DNA of 64,000 nucleotides from Paenibacillus castaneae (GTDB taxonomy: Bacteria; Bacillota; Bacilli; Paenibacillales; Paenibacillaceae), in NCBI RefSeq assembly GCF_002884445.1, contig NZ_KZ614144.1, positions 1 to 64,000 on the forward strand. Direction: 5' to 3'. Below the pieces are notes generated by a model. The model saw nothing but the letters and a program-made list of their open reading frames with translations. It did no database searches and was not told the origin of the DNA. Made by a program: the position numbers and the translations under genes. Below, piece by piece: positions 28,784 through 36,638 of this stretch. Each line of letters opens with the position of its first letter. Position 1 is the first letter of the stretch.

Positions 28784-29326
28784 ATGAAAGCAACTGGAAT
28801 TGTACGTCGCATCGATGATCTCGGGCGTGTCGTCATTCCGAAGGAGATCCGCCGTACGCTGCGTATTCGCGAGGGAGACCCTCTAGAAATATTTGTAGAT
28901 CGTGATGGCGAAGTTATTTTGAAAAAATATTCTCCTATCGGCGAGCTTGGTGATTTTGCTAAGGAATATGCAGAATCCTTATTTGAAGGGACGAATCATG
29001 TTACCCTGATCACAGATCGGGACAACATAATAGCAGTAGCTGGTGCATCTAAGAAGGAACTGCTCGATAAGCAGGTAGGGACCGTTCTCGAAAATGCGAT
29101 GGAAAATCGGAAGACGCATGCGGAGACAAACGGCGGAGCGTTCGAAATTATTAAGGATACACAGGAAACATACAGCTCCTTTGTCGTTGCACCTATCATT
29201 TCGGGTGGAGATCCGATCGGTACTGTTGTGCTGCTTAGCAAGGATGAGTCGGTGAAAATGGCGAATATGGAAACAAAAATGGCCGAAACAGCAGCGGGCT
29301 TCTTGGCTAAGCAGATGGAGCAATAG
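28784..29326 (+). CDS. spoVT: Stage V sporulation protein T
   Basis: SpoVT tunes sigma-G-dependent genes in the forespore. The N-terminal AbrB-type domain (MKATGIVRRIDDLGRVVIPKEIRRTLRIREGD, residues 1-50) is followed by a GAF-like domain (about 55-180). Length 180 residues matches B. subtilis (178). It is the second AbrB-fold regulator in the window. The gap since thpR suggests its own promoter, and a sigma-G type one is visible. Confidence 0.96.
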   Translation: MKATGIVRRIDDLGRVVIPKEIRRTLRIREGDPLEIFVDRDGEVILKKYSPIGELGDFAKEYAESLFEGTNHVTLITDRDNIIAVAGASKKELLDKQVGTVLENAMENRKTHAETNGGAFEIIKDTQETYSSFVVAPIISGGDPIGTVVLLSKDESVKMANMETKMAETAAGFLAKQMEQ

Positions 29327-29358
29327 ACGGTTATGCAAGAATGAATACAACACATAAC

Positions 29359-29402
29359 AGCTTCTTTAATTAAGAGAAATCTTGATTAAAGAGGCTTTTT
29401 CA
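29359..29402 (+). terminator. Intrinsic terminator after spoVT
   Basis: AGCTTCTTTAATTAAGA pairs with TCTTGATTAAAGAGGCT, with two G-U pairs, and is followed by a T-run. Confidence 0.9.
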
Positions 29403-29468
29403 ACGTTCATGATTGTGAGGTATAATAAATACCAATATAAATCAATGGATAGGCAGGAGTGTGGCAGG

Positions 29469-31325
29469 ATGAACCGCAAGCCGGAGATGGATCGGCAGGG
29501 GACGCCGCAGGAGCTCGTCGGCAGCGAACGAGAAGCGAAGGTGGATGGGCGAGTAGTTAGAGCCAAGGAGCGGGAAGAGCAGGGGAGAGGACGAGCAGCG
29601 GGCCTCAAAGGACGAGCTGACGGCCCCGGGCGCCCGAAGCGTTTTTTGATGAATGGCGTTGTCATTATGGCGGGGGCGGCCCTTCTTTCCAAGCTCATTG
29701 GCGTTTTCCAAAAAATACCTTTGCAAAATTTAGCGGGAGACCGCGTTTTCGGCATATACAACGCCGTGTATCCTTTGTACCAGATGGTGGCAGTGCTTGC
29801 GACTGCTGGGCTGCCTACGGCTGTATCGCTATTAATTGCAGAGCGGCTTAGAAAAGGGGAAGACCCAGCGGGAGTTAGGCGAACGCTGTATGCAGCCTTG
29901 CTGCTCCTTGGTATGACTGGTATTTTTGCTTTTGGCTGGATGTGGGCGGGGGCAAGTGAAGTGTCGCGCTGGATCGGTGATACGGAAACGATGAACGCGA
30001 TACGAGCGGTGTCGGCTGCGCTGCTGCTCTCGCCGTTTGTTGCAGCGCTGCGAGGGTATATGCAGGGATTGGGACGGATGGACTTATCTGGTGCTTCACA
30101 AGTGGTGGAGCAGATGGTACGTGTTGCGGTCATGCTGATTGTGCTTGCAATGAGCTGGTCCGCCGGCTGGGCGGATGCATCGGTTGCTGCGGGCGTTATG
30201 AGCGGATCGGCTGCGGGCGCTGCTGCATCGCTGCTTGTACTAGCTGTTTATGCATGGCGAAAGCGGCGGCGAGAGCGATTAATACATATGCCCGGCATGA
30301 TTCGCGCAGAGATGAAGAAGCTTGCCGCTATCGCATTGCCCGTCGCATTGGGAGCAATTGTTGTTCCAGCGCTCGGCGTTGTGGATTCTTTCACGGTGCC
30401 GCGGCTGCTGCAGGTCGGGGGGCTATCGGAGGCTAATGCGATGACCATGTTCGGCATTTATAGCCGCGCTCAGCCGCTTGTGCAATTGGTCGTTCTAGTA
30501 GCAGGCGCAGCAGCGGCAGCGCTCGTGCCTGGAATTGCGCTAGCTCGAATGCGCGGAGCATATGGTCAGCTCCGTATTCACCTGACGATTACGGAACGCG
30601 CGGCATGGGCCATCGGGGCGGCAGCAAGCATTGGCTTAGTACTGCTTGCGAAGCCGCTCAATGTAATGCTGTATGCTGATGCGAAGGGAACCGTCGCCTT
30701 TGCTCTAATCGGCTGCACTGCGCTCGCGGGCAGCGTTAACGCAGTTACTGCGCCGGTGCTTCAGGGCCTTGGCGCGGTACGCATCCCTGCTGTGCTGCTG
30801 CTCATCGCAGCGCTGCTGAAGGCAGCGCTTAATGCCCTGCTTGTACCCGCCTATGGAGTCGAGGGGGCTGCCGTAGCAGGCATTATAGCGCTTAGCACAG
30901 CCGCTCTGCTCGGTACGCTAGCGGTGCATTATACCGCCTCAGCCATGGGTGCAGGGTTTGGCGGCTGGGACATGGTGCGGAAGCGGATGAGCGGAAGTGC
31001 GGGAGTGGATGCGGAGAAGAATGGGCGCGGGCCCGCTCTAGGCCGGGCAGCAGCAGGCACTTGCTTCGCGCTCGCGGTAATGGCCGCGGCGATTGTAGCA
31101 GCCGAGCGAGCGCTTAGCGCAGCGCTCGGCGGTCTGCCGCCGCGGGCGGCGGCGGCTGCGCTTGCGCTGACGTGCGTAGCCGTCGGCGCTTGCGCCTTCG
31201 GTGCCGCTGCATTGCGCGGCGGTGCCATTAGCGCGCGCGAATGGCGCGCGCTGCCGGGCGGCGGCTTATTGGCCGCCCGTCTGCGGCGCTGGCGGCTTAT
31301 TCCGCCGGCGGAGGATAAGAGCTAA
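29469..31325 (+). CDS. yabM: MOP-superfamily flippase, SpoVB/YabM type
   Basis: The protein (618 residues from the ATG at 29469, which follows AGGAGTG) has a basic N-terminal tail of about 55 residues, then about 14 membrane segments. Conserved parts are GAALLSKLIGVFQKIPLQNLAGDRVFGIYNAVYPLY and LRGYMQGLGRM. The family transports lipid-linked polysaccharide precursors; B. subtilis has yabM in this slot after spoVT. The last 120 residues (about 30950-31325) are extremely Ala/Gly/Arg-rich and GC-rich, unlike the neighbours. An in-frame ATG at 29445 lacks a ribosome-binding site. Confidence 0.87.
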   Translation: MNRKPEMDRQGTPQELVGSEREAKVDGRVVRAKEREEQGRGRAAGLKGRADGPGRPKRFLMNGVVIMAGAALLSKLIGVFQKIPLQNLAGDRVFGIYNAVYPLYQMVAVLATAGLPTAVSLLIAERLRKGEDPAGVRRTLYAALLLLGMTGIFAFGWMWAGASEVSRWIGDTETMNAIRAVSAALLLSPFVAALRGYMQGLGRMDLSGASQVVEQMVRVAVMLIVLAMSWSAGWADASVAAGVMSGSAAGAAASLLVLAVYAWRKRRRERLIHMPGMIRAEMKKLAAIALPVALGAIVVPALGVVDSFTVPRLLQVGGLSEANAMTMFGIYSRAQPLVQLVVLVAGAAAAALVPGIALARMRGAYGQLRIHLTITERAAWAIGAAASIGLVLLAKPLNVMLYADAKGTVAFALIGCTALAGSVNAVTAPVLQGLGAVRIPAVLLLIAALLKAALNALLVPAYGVEGAAVAGIIALSTAALLGTLAVHYTASAMGAGFGGWDMVRKRMSGSAGVDAEKNGRGPALGRAAAGTCFALAVMAAAIVAAERALSAALGGLPPRAAAAALALTCVAVGACAFGAAALRGGAISAREWRALPGGGLLAARLRRWRLIPPAEDKS

Positions 31326-31345
31326 TTCGCATTATTCGCAGAATG

Positions 31346-31570
31346 GAGCTCATACGCCACAAGCCTTAAACCAGAATAGAGCTAGAAACTAGCTCTAATT
31401 CCCGGACTTTGGTTGCTTTTGAGAAATAGAGCTAGAAATTAGCGCTATTATAACGAAGAGTGGCTGAAATGAGCCCATACGCCCAGCCTTGAACCGAATA
31501 GAGCTAGAAACTAGCTCTATTCCTCAAACGTAAGTTGCTTTTGAAGAAATAGAGCTAGAAATTAGCACTA
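31346..31570. repeat. Two tandem ~122-bp units with four AATAGAGCTAG hairpins
   Basis: Four copies of a palindrome (AATAGAGCTAG, AAA or AAT loop, CTAGCTCTATT-like arm) lie at 31375-31399, 31425-31449, 31497-31521 and 31548-31570; the third is a perfect 11-bp stem. Flanks are also repeated (GAGCTCATACGCC / GAGCCCATACGCC; GTTGCTTTTGAG / GTTGCTTTTGAAG), so the unit is a direct duplication at about 122 bp offset. There is no open frame. The rest of 31326-31813 shows no gene; TAAAAT at 31710 may be a -10 for yabN. Confidence 0.85.
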
Positions 31571-31813
31571 AAGCCCAAACTTTGGTAACCTTTAACTTAA
31601 TATGGCTTGGAATAGCTTTGATTTCGTCAGTTGACTTTGTTAAATTTCGTTAACTTTTCGTTATCTTATTGATGTTTTTGAAGATTTGGTCCATTATTAT
31701 TTTTTGCGGTAAAATGCAATTGCAGGTGTATGCAAGCTCACGCTCGCTTCAGCCCATTCACTCGACCAGAACTATCCATACATGCATTTCACCCCCAAGG
31801 AGGCTTACCTTTC

Positions 31814-33313
31814 ATGGCAATCCCGAACATAACTATCGTTGGGCTTGGCTCCGGTGATCCGGATCAGCTAACGCTGGGAGTATGGCGCAGGCTGCAGGCC
31901 GCAGATCGTGTATTCGTCCGCACTGAGCAGCATCCGGCTATGTCCTTATTGCAGGAGAATAGCATTGCCTATACATCCTTTGATTCTCTATACGAGGAGC
32001 ATGCTTCGTTTCCGGATGTGTACGAAGCTATCGTGGGAGCTTTAATAACAGAAGCCCTCAGCTTAGGTGCTGCCGACACTGCTGGTCAGCTGATCTATGC
32101 CGTCCCGGGGCACCCTATGGTGGCAGAGCGGACCGTCCAGCTGCTGCGCGAGCAGTGTGCGGAGGCAGGAATAAATCTGGATATTATCGGCGGCGAGAGC
32201 TTCCTCGATCAAGCATTCGTAAGCCTTGGTATCGATCCCATTGAAGGCTTCGCCCTGCTTGATGCCGCGGAGCTGAATCCTTCACTGCTTCAGCCGCAGC
32301 TTCATACGCTCATTGGTCAGGTATATGACGCTTATACGGCATCTGATGTGAAGCTGGCTCTCATGGAGCGTTATCCCGATGACTATGAGGTTGTGATTGG
32401 CCATGCACTCGGCGTTGCGGGAAAGCAGGAAATTGTTAAAGTTCCCCTTTATGAGCTTGACCGTACGCCAGGATATGGTAACCTATCACTTATATGGGTA
32501 CCGCGTACAGAGGATGCGACGCTTTGCAATCGATCCTTTGAGCGGCTGCATGAGATTGTTTCGATTCTTCGCAGTCCCGAGGGCTGTCCGTGGGACCGCG
32601 AGCAGACGCATCAATCCATTCGCAAAAACTTTATCGAAGAGCTTTACGAAGCGCTTGAAGCGATCGATAACGATGATCCCGACGGTATGCAGGAGGAGTT
32701 TGGCGATGTAATTCTGCAGGTCATGCTTCACAGCCAAATGGAGGAGGAAACTGGAGCTTTCTCGGTATACGATGTCATTCAATCGCTTAACGAGAAGCTA
32801 ATATTCCGCCATCCGCATGTGTTTGGCAACCAGGAAGCAAGCAACTCCGAAGAGGCGCTTGGCAACTGGGAGCAAATGAAAGCCGAAGAGAAGCGAATCA
32901 AAGGGACCGATGCGAACCGCAAATCGGTGCTAGATGGCATTCCACCTGATCTGCCTGCGCTTATGAAGGCATATAAGCTGCAGAAAAAAGCTGCTAAGGT
33001 TGGTTTTGACTGGGACGAGCTTGGACCGGTGCTGGACAAAATCGAAGAAGAGCTTGCAGAGCTGCGCCAAGCGATTGCCTCGCAATCCGAGGAGGAGCAG
33101 GCTGGAGAGCTTGGTGATCTGTTGTTTGCAGTCGTCAATGCTTCCAGGTTCATCCATGCTGATCCCGAGGAGGCGCTCACGCGCACGAACAAAAAGTTTC
33201 GCAGCCGATTCGCGTATATCGAGGAGCAGCTTCGTATAAGCGGCAAACAATTTGACCAGACTGATTTAACAGAAATGGATCGTTGGTGGGAAGAGGCAAA
33301 ACGTCATTCCTAG
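31814..33313 (+). CDS. yabN: YabN: tetrapyrrole-methylase/MazG fusion, nucleotide pyrophosphohydrolase
   Basis: The 499-residue protein fuses an N-terminal tetrapyrrole methylase domain (ITIVGLGSGDPDQLTLG, YAVPGHPMVAERT) to a C-terminal MazG pyrophosphohydrolase (LRSPEGCPWDREQTHQSI, EELYEALEAI with EExxE/D metal ligands, EFGDVILQVMLHS, and a second EELGDLLF-like helix). MazG hydrolyses non-canonical NTPs. ATG 31814 lies after AAGGAGG; the frame is open upstream but unsupported. The order yabM-yabN-hup-rqcP matches B. subtilis, apart from hup. Confidence 0.93.
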   Translation: MAIPNITIVGLGSGDPDQLTLGVWRRLQAADRVFVRTEQHPAMSLLQENSIAYTSFDSLYEEHASFPDVYEAIVGALITEALSLGAADTAGQLIYAVPGHPMVAERTVQLLREQCAEAGINLDIIGGESFLDQAFVSLGIDPIEGFALLDAAELNPSLLQPQLHTLIGQVYDAYTASDVKLALMERYPDDYEVVIGHALGVAGKQEIVKVPLYELDRTPGYGNLSLIWVPRTEDATLCNRSFERLHEIVSILRSPEGCPWDREQTHQSIRKNFIEELYEALEAIDNDDPDGMQEEFGDVILQVMLHSQMEEETGAFSVYDVIQSLNEKLIFRHPHVFGNQEASNSEEALGNWEQMKAEEKRIKGTDANRKSVLDGIPPDLPALMKAYKLQKKAAKVGFDWDELGPVLDKIEEELAELRQAIASQSEEEQAGELGDLLFAVVNASRFIHADPEEALTRTNKKFRSRFAYIEEQLRISGKQFDQTDLTEMDRWWEEAKRHS

Positions 33314-33495
33314 GTGGTAATCTGCCACGAATCGTCTTTATTCAGCACTATTCGCAAAAAAATTTCAATTACCGGCAGGATTTATTTACTTGTAAGCAGA
33401 ATATGTATTCTTCGTGCGAGTAAAAATTTTTATCCGAAGGCAGCGTTATATACGCTGACCACAAATAATGGTACTCAAATTAGGAGGATTTTATA

Positions 33496-33768
33496 ATGAA
33501 CAAAACAGACTTGATCAACAACATTGCAGAAAAAAGCGGTTTGACTAAACGTGATGTAGAAGCAGTACTTAACGGATTTCTGGGCGAAGTAACAGATGCA
33601 CTTGCTGGTGGAGATAAAGTACAATTGATCGGCTTCGGTACTTTTGAAACTCGCAAACGCGCTGGACGCACTGGTCGCAACCCGCAAACAGGCGCTCCAA
33701 TCGAAATTTCAGAAGCAAAAGTTCCTGCTTTCAAAGCGGGCAACAAACTGAAAGAAGCTATCCAGTAG
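33496..33768 (+). CDS. hup: Nucleoid-associated protein HU
   Basis: The 90-residue histone-like protein has the full HU pattern: MNKTDLINNIAEKSGLTKRDVEAV, the GF/GFGTFE core, and the DNA-binding arm RAGRTGRNPQTG with the intercalating proline, then KVPAFKAGNKLKEA. AGGAGG precedes the ATG. It sits between yabN and rqcP, whereas B. subtilis hbs lies elsewhere. Confidence 0.97.
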   Translation: MNKTDLINNIAEKSGLTKRDVEAVLNGFLGEVTDALAGGDKVQLIGFGTFETRKRAGRTGRNPQTGAPIEISEAKVPAFKAGNKLKEAIQ

Positions 33769-33772
33769 TCTG

Positions 33773-34063
33773 ATGCGATTAGACAAATTTCTTAAGGTAT
33801 CTAGGCTGATCAAGCGCCGTACTGTTGCGAAGGATGTATCCGAGCAAGGGCGCGTATGGATCAACGGCCGCGAAGCGAAAGCGAGCAGTGCCGTAAAAGC
33901 CGGAGATGAGCTCCAAATCCAATACGGTCAGAAAATCGTCACCGTGCGTGTTGAGCGCATTGCGGAGACGACCCGTAAGGATGAAGCCGGAGAGCTGTAT
34001 ACCTTGGTGAAAGAAGAACAACGCCCGCGAGAAAACAGTCTCGATTGGGAACAAAAGCAATAA
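33773..34063 (+). CDS. rqcP: RNA-binding S4-domain protein RqcP (YabO)
   Basis: RqcP binds stalled 50S-peptidyl-tRNA with RqcH and drives poly-alanine tailing in ribosome quality control. The S4 motif (MRLDKFLKVSRLIKRRTVAKDVSEQGRVWING) covers the first half; the C-terminal tail is charged. Length 96 residues is slightly longer than B. subtilis YabO (86). The ATG comes 4 bases after the hup stop. Confidence 0.92.
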   Translation: MRLDKFLKVSRLIKRRTVAKDVSEQGRVWINGREAKASSAVKAGDELQIQYGQKIVTVRVERIAETTRKDEAGELYTLVKEEQRPRENSLDWEQKQ

Positions 34064-34070
34064 CAACATG

Positions 34071-34109
34071 GCTGCCCGCAAGCAACAAACTTGCAGGCAG
34101 CTTTTTTTA
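34071..34109 (+). terminator. Intrinsic terminator after rqcP
   Basis: GCTGCC with CGCAAG pairs with CTTGC and GGCAGC, leaving a 1-base bulge, followed by seven T. The gap to yabP (34110-34280) has no gene; CATAGGCTA at 34237 resembles a sigma-E/K -10 but lacks a fitting -35. Confidence 0.88.
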
Positions 34110-34280
34110 TAAACATCGGTTTCAAAAGCATTATTTTTGTTTACTCGTTCAGTAGGTCATCTTTGCCGTCTTTTTTATTATTTTTAGCATCTGTATTCAT
34201 GCATATGGAATTAGGTTCTAAACCTCGTCCACCCGCCATAGGCTATTGGTAGTCATGTTAACGAAGCGGGGGACGAGTCT

Positions 34281-34568
34281 ATGGTCGACCAAGGAAAAGG
34301 GCAGAAGTACCAGGAAGTGAAATTGATAAATCGCAAGCTGCTGGAGCTGACCGGTGTTGTTAATGTGGAGAGCTTCGACAGTGAGGAGTTTCTTCTCGAG
34401 ACGGAGCTTGGCTACCTGGAAGTGAAGGGCCAAAATTTGCATATGAAGCATCTTAGCCTCGAGCAGGGAATGGTATCAATTGAAGGGCTCGTCCATTCGC
34501 TCGCCTATTTGGATGGAAACAATGCCTCTTCGAAATCTAAAGGTTTGCTCGGAAAGCTATTTAAGTGA
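34281..34568 (+). CDS. yabP: Sporulation protein YabP
   Basis: The 95-residue protein holds the YabP/YqfC core (QEVKLINRKLLELTGVVNVESFDSEEFLLET...LEVKGQNLHMKHLSLEQG). In B. subtilis YabP is a sigma-E gene needed for sporulation; its biochemical role is unknown. It overlaps yabQ by 4 bases (GTGA), so the two are translationally coupled. Confidence 0.92.
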   Translation: MVDQGKGQKYQEVKLINRKLLELTGVVNVESFDSEEFLLETELGYLEVKGQNLHMKHLSLEQGMVSIEGLVHSLAYLDGNNASSKSKGLLGKLFK

Positions 34569-35173
34569 CGCTAAGCATGCAATGGGTGACAATGGCAGCC
34601 ATGCTGTTATCCGGCCTTGGAATGGGAATTGTGTTCGACGGCTATCGCGTTGTGTCGAATGAACTGAAATTTCCCAAGTGGTGGCTGCCAGTGCTGGACG
34701 TCGTCTATTGGATGGCGGCGGCACTGATCGTTTTTCGGGTGCTGTATGCAAGCAACAATGGCGAGGTGCGTGCGTACGTTTTTATCGGACTAGCTATCGG
34801 TGTTATCCTCTATTATTTATTGTTCAGCAAAATCGTGATCATCATCGTAAAATGGGTCATAAGTGCCGTTCGAGCTCTTATTAATTTTGTGCTCAAATGC
34901 CTCAATATCCTTATAGTGAAACCGCTTTTGCTGCTTTATAAACTAGTTTTGGTTATTTTAGGATTTGGGTCTGCGCTCACTATTTTCCTTTTGAAGATTG
35001 TGATACAATTGGTTCGTCCATTTTGGAAACTGCTCATTTGGATGGTTCGGCCGGTACTTCGTCCAATGGGTCGTTGGCTGTCGCCTTACATAACCAAATG
35101 GCATGTAATCGAGAAATTAAACAAGCTAGGATTATTTTTTGCCCAATTGTGGAGCAAATGGTTAAGGAGGTAA
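34565..35173 (+). CDS. yabQ: Spore cortex membrane protein YabQ
   Basis: YabQ is a mother-cell membrane protein required for cortex formation. The 202-residue product has a first membrane segment in residues 1-22, two near residues 38-75, and further hydrophobic stretches around 95-150. The GTG start overlaps the yabP stop and gives an MTLSMQW start like B. subtilis (MTL). The hydrophobic region 85-165 is longer than usual and may be amphipathic. It is followed 8 bp later by divIC. Confidence 0.9.
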   Translation: MTLSMQWVTMAAMLLSGLGMGIVFDGYRVVSNELKFPKWWLPVLDVVYWMAAALIVFRVLYASNNGEVRAYVFIGLAIGVILYYLLFSKIVIIIVKWVISAVRALINFVLKCLNILIVKPLLLLYKLVLVILGFGSALTIFLLKIVIQLVRPFWKLLIWMVRPVLRPMGRWLSPYITKWHVIEKLNKLGLFFAQLWSKWLRR

Positions 35174-35181
35174 CACCGCTC

Positions 35182-35493
35182 ATGAGAACTGCTGCTGTAA
35201 ATAAGACGTCTGGAAACGCTGGCACAAAACGCCGTTTTAAACTATGGATGATGTTTATTGTGTTGTTTATGGGCTGGGCGGCGTATACGTTCTTTGGCCA
35301 GATGCAGAGGCAAGAGGCAACCAGTATCCGGCTAGCAACCATACAAGATCAAATTGCCGCAGCGACGAAAGAAAGCAACGCGCTCAAACGGCAAATTGAA
35401 CGATTAAACGATCAAGAATATATTGAACAGCTTGCAACCAAGGAGCAAGGAATGGTCAAGGAAGGCGAACAACAAATTTTCAGTGATAAATAG
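35182..35493 (+). CDS. divIC: Cell-division protein DivIC (FtsB/FtsL-like)
   Basis: The 103-residue bitopic protein has a basic N-terminus, one membrane segment (about residues 20-36, WMMFIVLFMGWAAYTFF), and a coiled coil (about 45-75) ending EYIEQLATKEQGMVKEGE, the family hallmark. It joins FtsL and DivIB in the septal complex. ATG 35182 follows AAGGAGG. The open frame extends into yabQ but that part is a shadow. Confidence 0.93.
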   Translation: MRTAAVNKTSGNAGTKRRFKLWMMFIVLFMGWAAYTFFGQMQRQEATSIRLATIQDQIAAATKESNALKRQIERLNDQEYIEQLATKEQGMVKEGEQQIFSDK

Positions 35494-35637
35494 GGCTCCA
35501 ATTCGGGTGAACGTCTGTTGACCTTACTTGAACGGTTCGGTTATAATCACGTTAATAGCGTTTTCGCAAAACTTTTAGCATATGCTTATGAATTCGGTTT
35601 TGCTTCGCATAACTTTTAGGGAGGAACATTTTATTTT

Positions 35638-36153
35638 ATGGCAATTGAAGTGGGCGCTAAGTTAGAGGGAAAAGTGACAGGCATTACGCATTTTGGGGCA
35701 TTTGTCGACTTGTCGGGAGGTGTCACGGGTCTTGTTCACATTTCGGAAATAGCTGATAATTACGTCAAGGACGTGAAGGATCACCTGAAGATCGACGATG
35801 TCGTCAAAGTGAAAGTGATCAACGTGGACAAAGACGGAAAGATCGGTCTTTCCATTAAGCAAGCCATCGACCGGCCGGAAGGCCAACCAGCGCCACAGCA
35901 ACGCGAGCGTCATAGCGGAGGCGGCGGTGGAAGCACTGGTAGTAGTGGTGGCGGAGAACGTTTCAACCGCGGAGGCGGTGGTGGCGGAGGCGGACGCCCC
36001 TTCAACAAGCAATCGTCTGGCAGACCGGCATACGGTAAACCGTCATTCGAGGATAAAGTGTCACGTTTCCTGAAAGACAGCGAAGAGCGCATCTCCTCTT
36101 TGAAGAAGAATACGGAGGGCAAACGCGGCGGACGCGGTGCCAAGCGAGTATAA
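35638..36153 (+). CDS. yabR: S1-domain RNA-binding protein YabR
   Basis: The first 75 residues form an S1 RNA-binding domain (GAKLEGKVTGITHFGAFVDLSGGVTGLVHISEIA...KVKVINVDKDGKIGLSIKQA). It is followed by a glycine-rich region (about residues 95-123, with runs of up to eight Gly broken by Arg and Ser) and a basic C-terminus. It is longer than B. subtilis YabR (128 residues) because of this Gly/Arg tract. The target RNA is unknown. AGGGAGGA precedes the ATG. Confidence 0.93.
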   Translation: MAIEVGAKLEGKVTGITHFGAFVDLSGGVTGLVHISEIADNYVKDVKDHLKIDDVVKVKVINVDKDGKIGLSIKQAIDRPEGQPAPQQRERHSGGGGGSTGSSGGGERFNRGGGGGGGGRPFNKQSSGRPAYGKPSFEDKVSRFLKDSEERISSLKKNTEGKRGGRGAKRV

Positions 36154-36181
36154 GCTGGATCATCATAACACTCATACATGA

Positions 36182-36213
36182 AGCAGAACCGATAAGGTTC
36201 TGCTTTTTTTGCT
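36182..36213 (+). terminator. Intrinsic terminator after yabR
   Basis: AGCAGAACC (36182-36190) pairs perfectly with GGTTCTGCT (36196-36204) and is followed by T7. The stretch 36214-36568 contains no credible gene and no tRNA, although B. subtilis has tRNA genes here. Confidence 0.93.
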
Positions 36214-36535
36214 TTCTTTTTGCATCTAACGAAATAATGAAGGCTGTCGAAGCAGGCCCCTATGCCTAGGCAATTGCTGCCGAATAAGCGAGCACATTCC
36301 CGTGTATAACGGTCCATGTCGTTTTCGCGTCCTCCAAACGAGAGAAATAAATAGTTTTCTCCGATCCTCCATCATTCCCGACAGGTTACAACGTTCATTC
36401 GCTATAAATTGGAAAACATTGGACACGTATTTTGTTGTCGGCTTCTCGTTCTCGGCCATTGCTCGAAGCAGGCCAATCCCATACGGCATATATATCCAAA
36501 GGCAAGCTGACAATCCGTGCAGAGGGAATTATTTT

Positions 36536-36601
36536 TGTCGGAAAAAAATTTTTGGTCTATTCCGTCAACTGACAAACTTCATACGGACAACCTCCTATAA
36601 T
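36536..36601 (+). promoter_or_regulatory. Spo0A-type spoIIE promoter with 21-bp spacing
   Basis: CTGACA (36569-36574) and TATAAT (36596-36601) are spaced 21 bases apart, too long for ordinary sigma-A promoters but the known arrangement of Spo0A-activated spoIIE and spoIIG. A near-match Spo0A box TGTCGGA lies at 36536-36542, with a weaker TGTCGGC exactly 100 bp upstream (36436-36442). Confidence 0.75.
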
Positions 36602-36638
36602 GAAAAACACATTACATTCGGAATGGTGGTGTCTGCTT

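Noticed and set aside
29366..30133. 255-codon minus-strand frame opposite the flippase gene
   Set aside because: It mirrors GC-rich codons of the flippase gene; the + strand has the conserved membrane protein and ribosome-binding site.
34201..34245. Sigma-E promoter of yabP at CATAGGCTA (34237-34245)
   Set aside because: The -10 fits sigma-E/K but no -35 element lies at the right distance.
36214..36568. tRNA genes as found near yabR-spoIIE in B. subtilis
   Set aside because: No acceptor-stem pairs with a T-loop GTTCRANNC in register were found.
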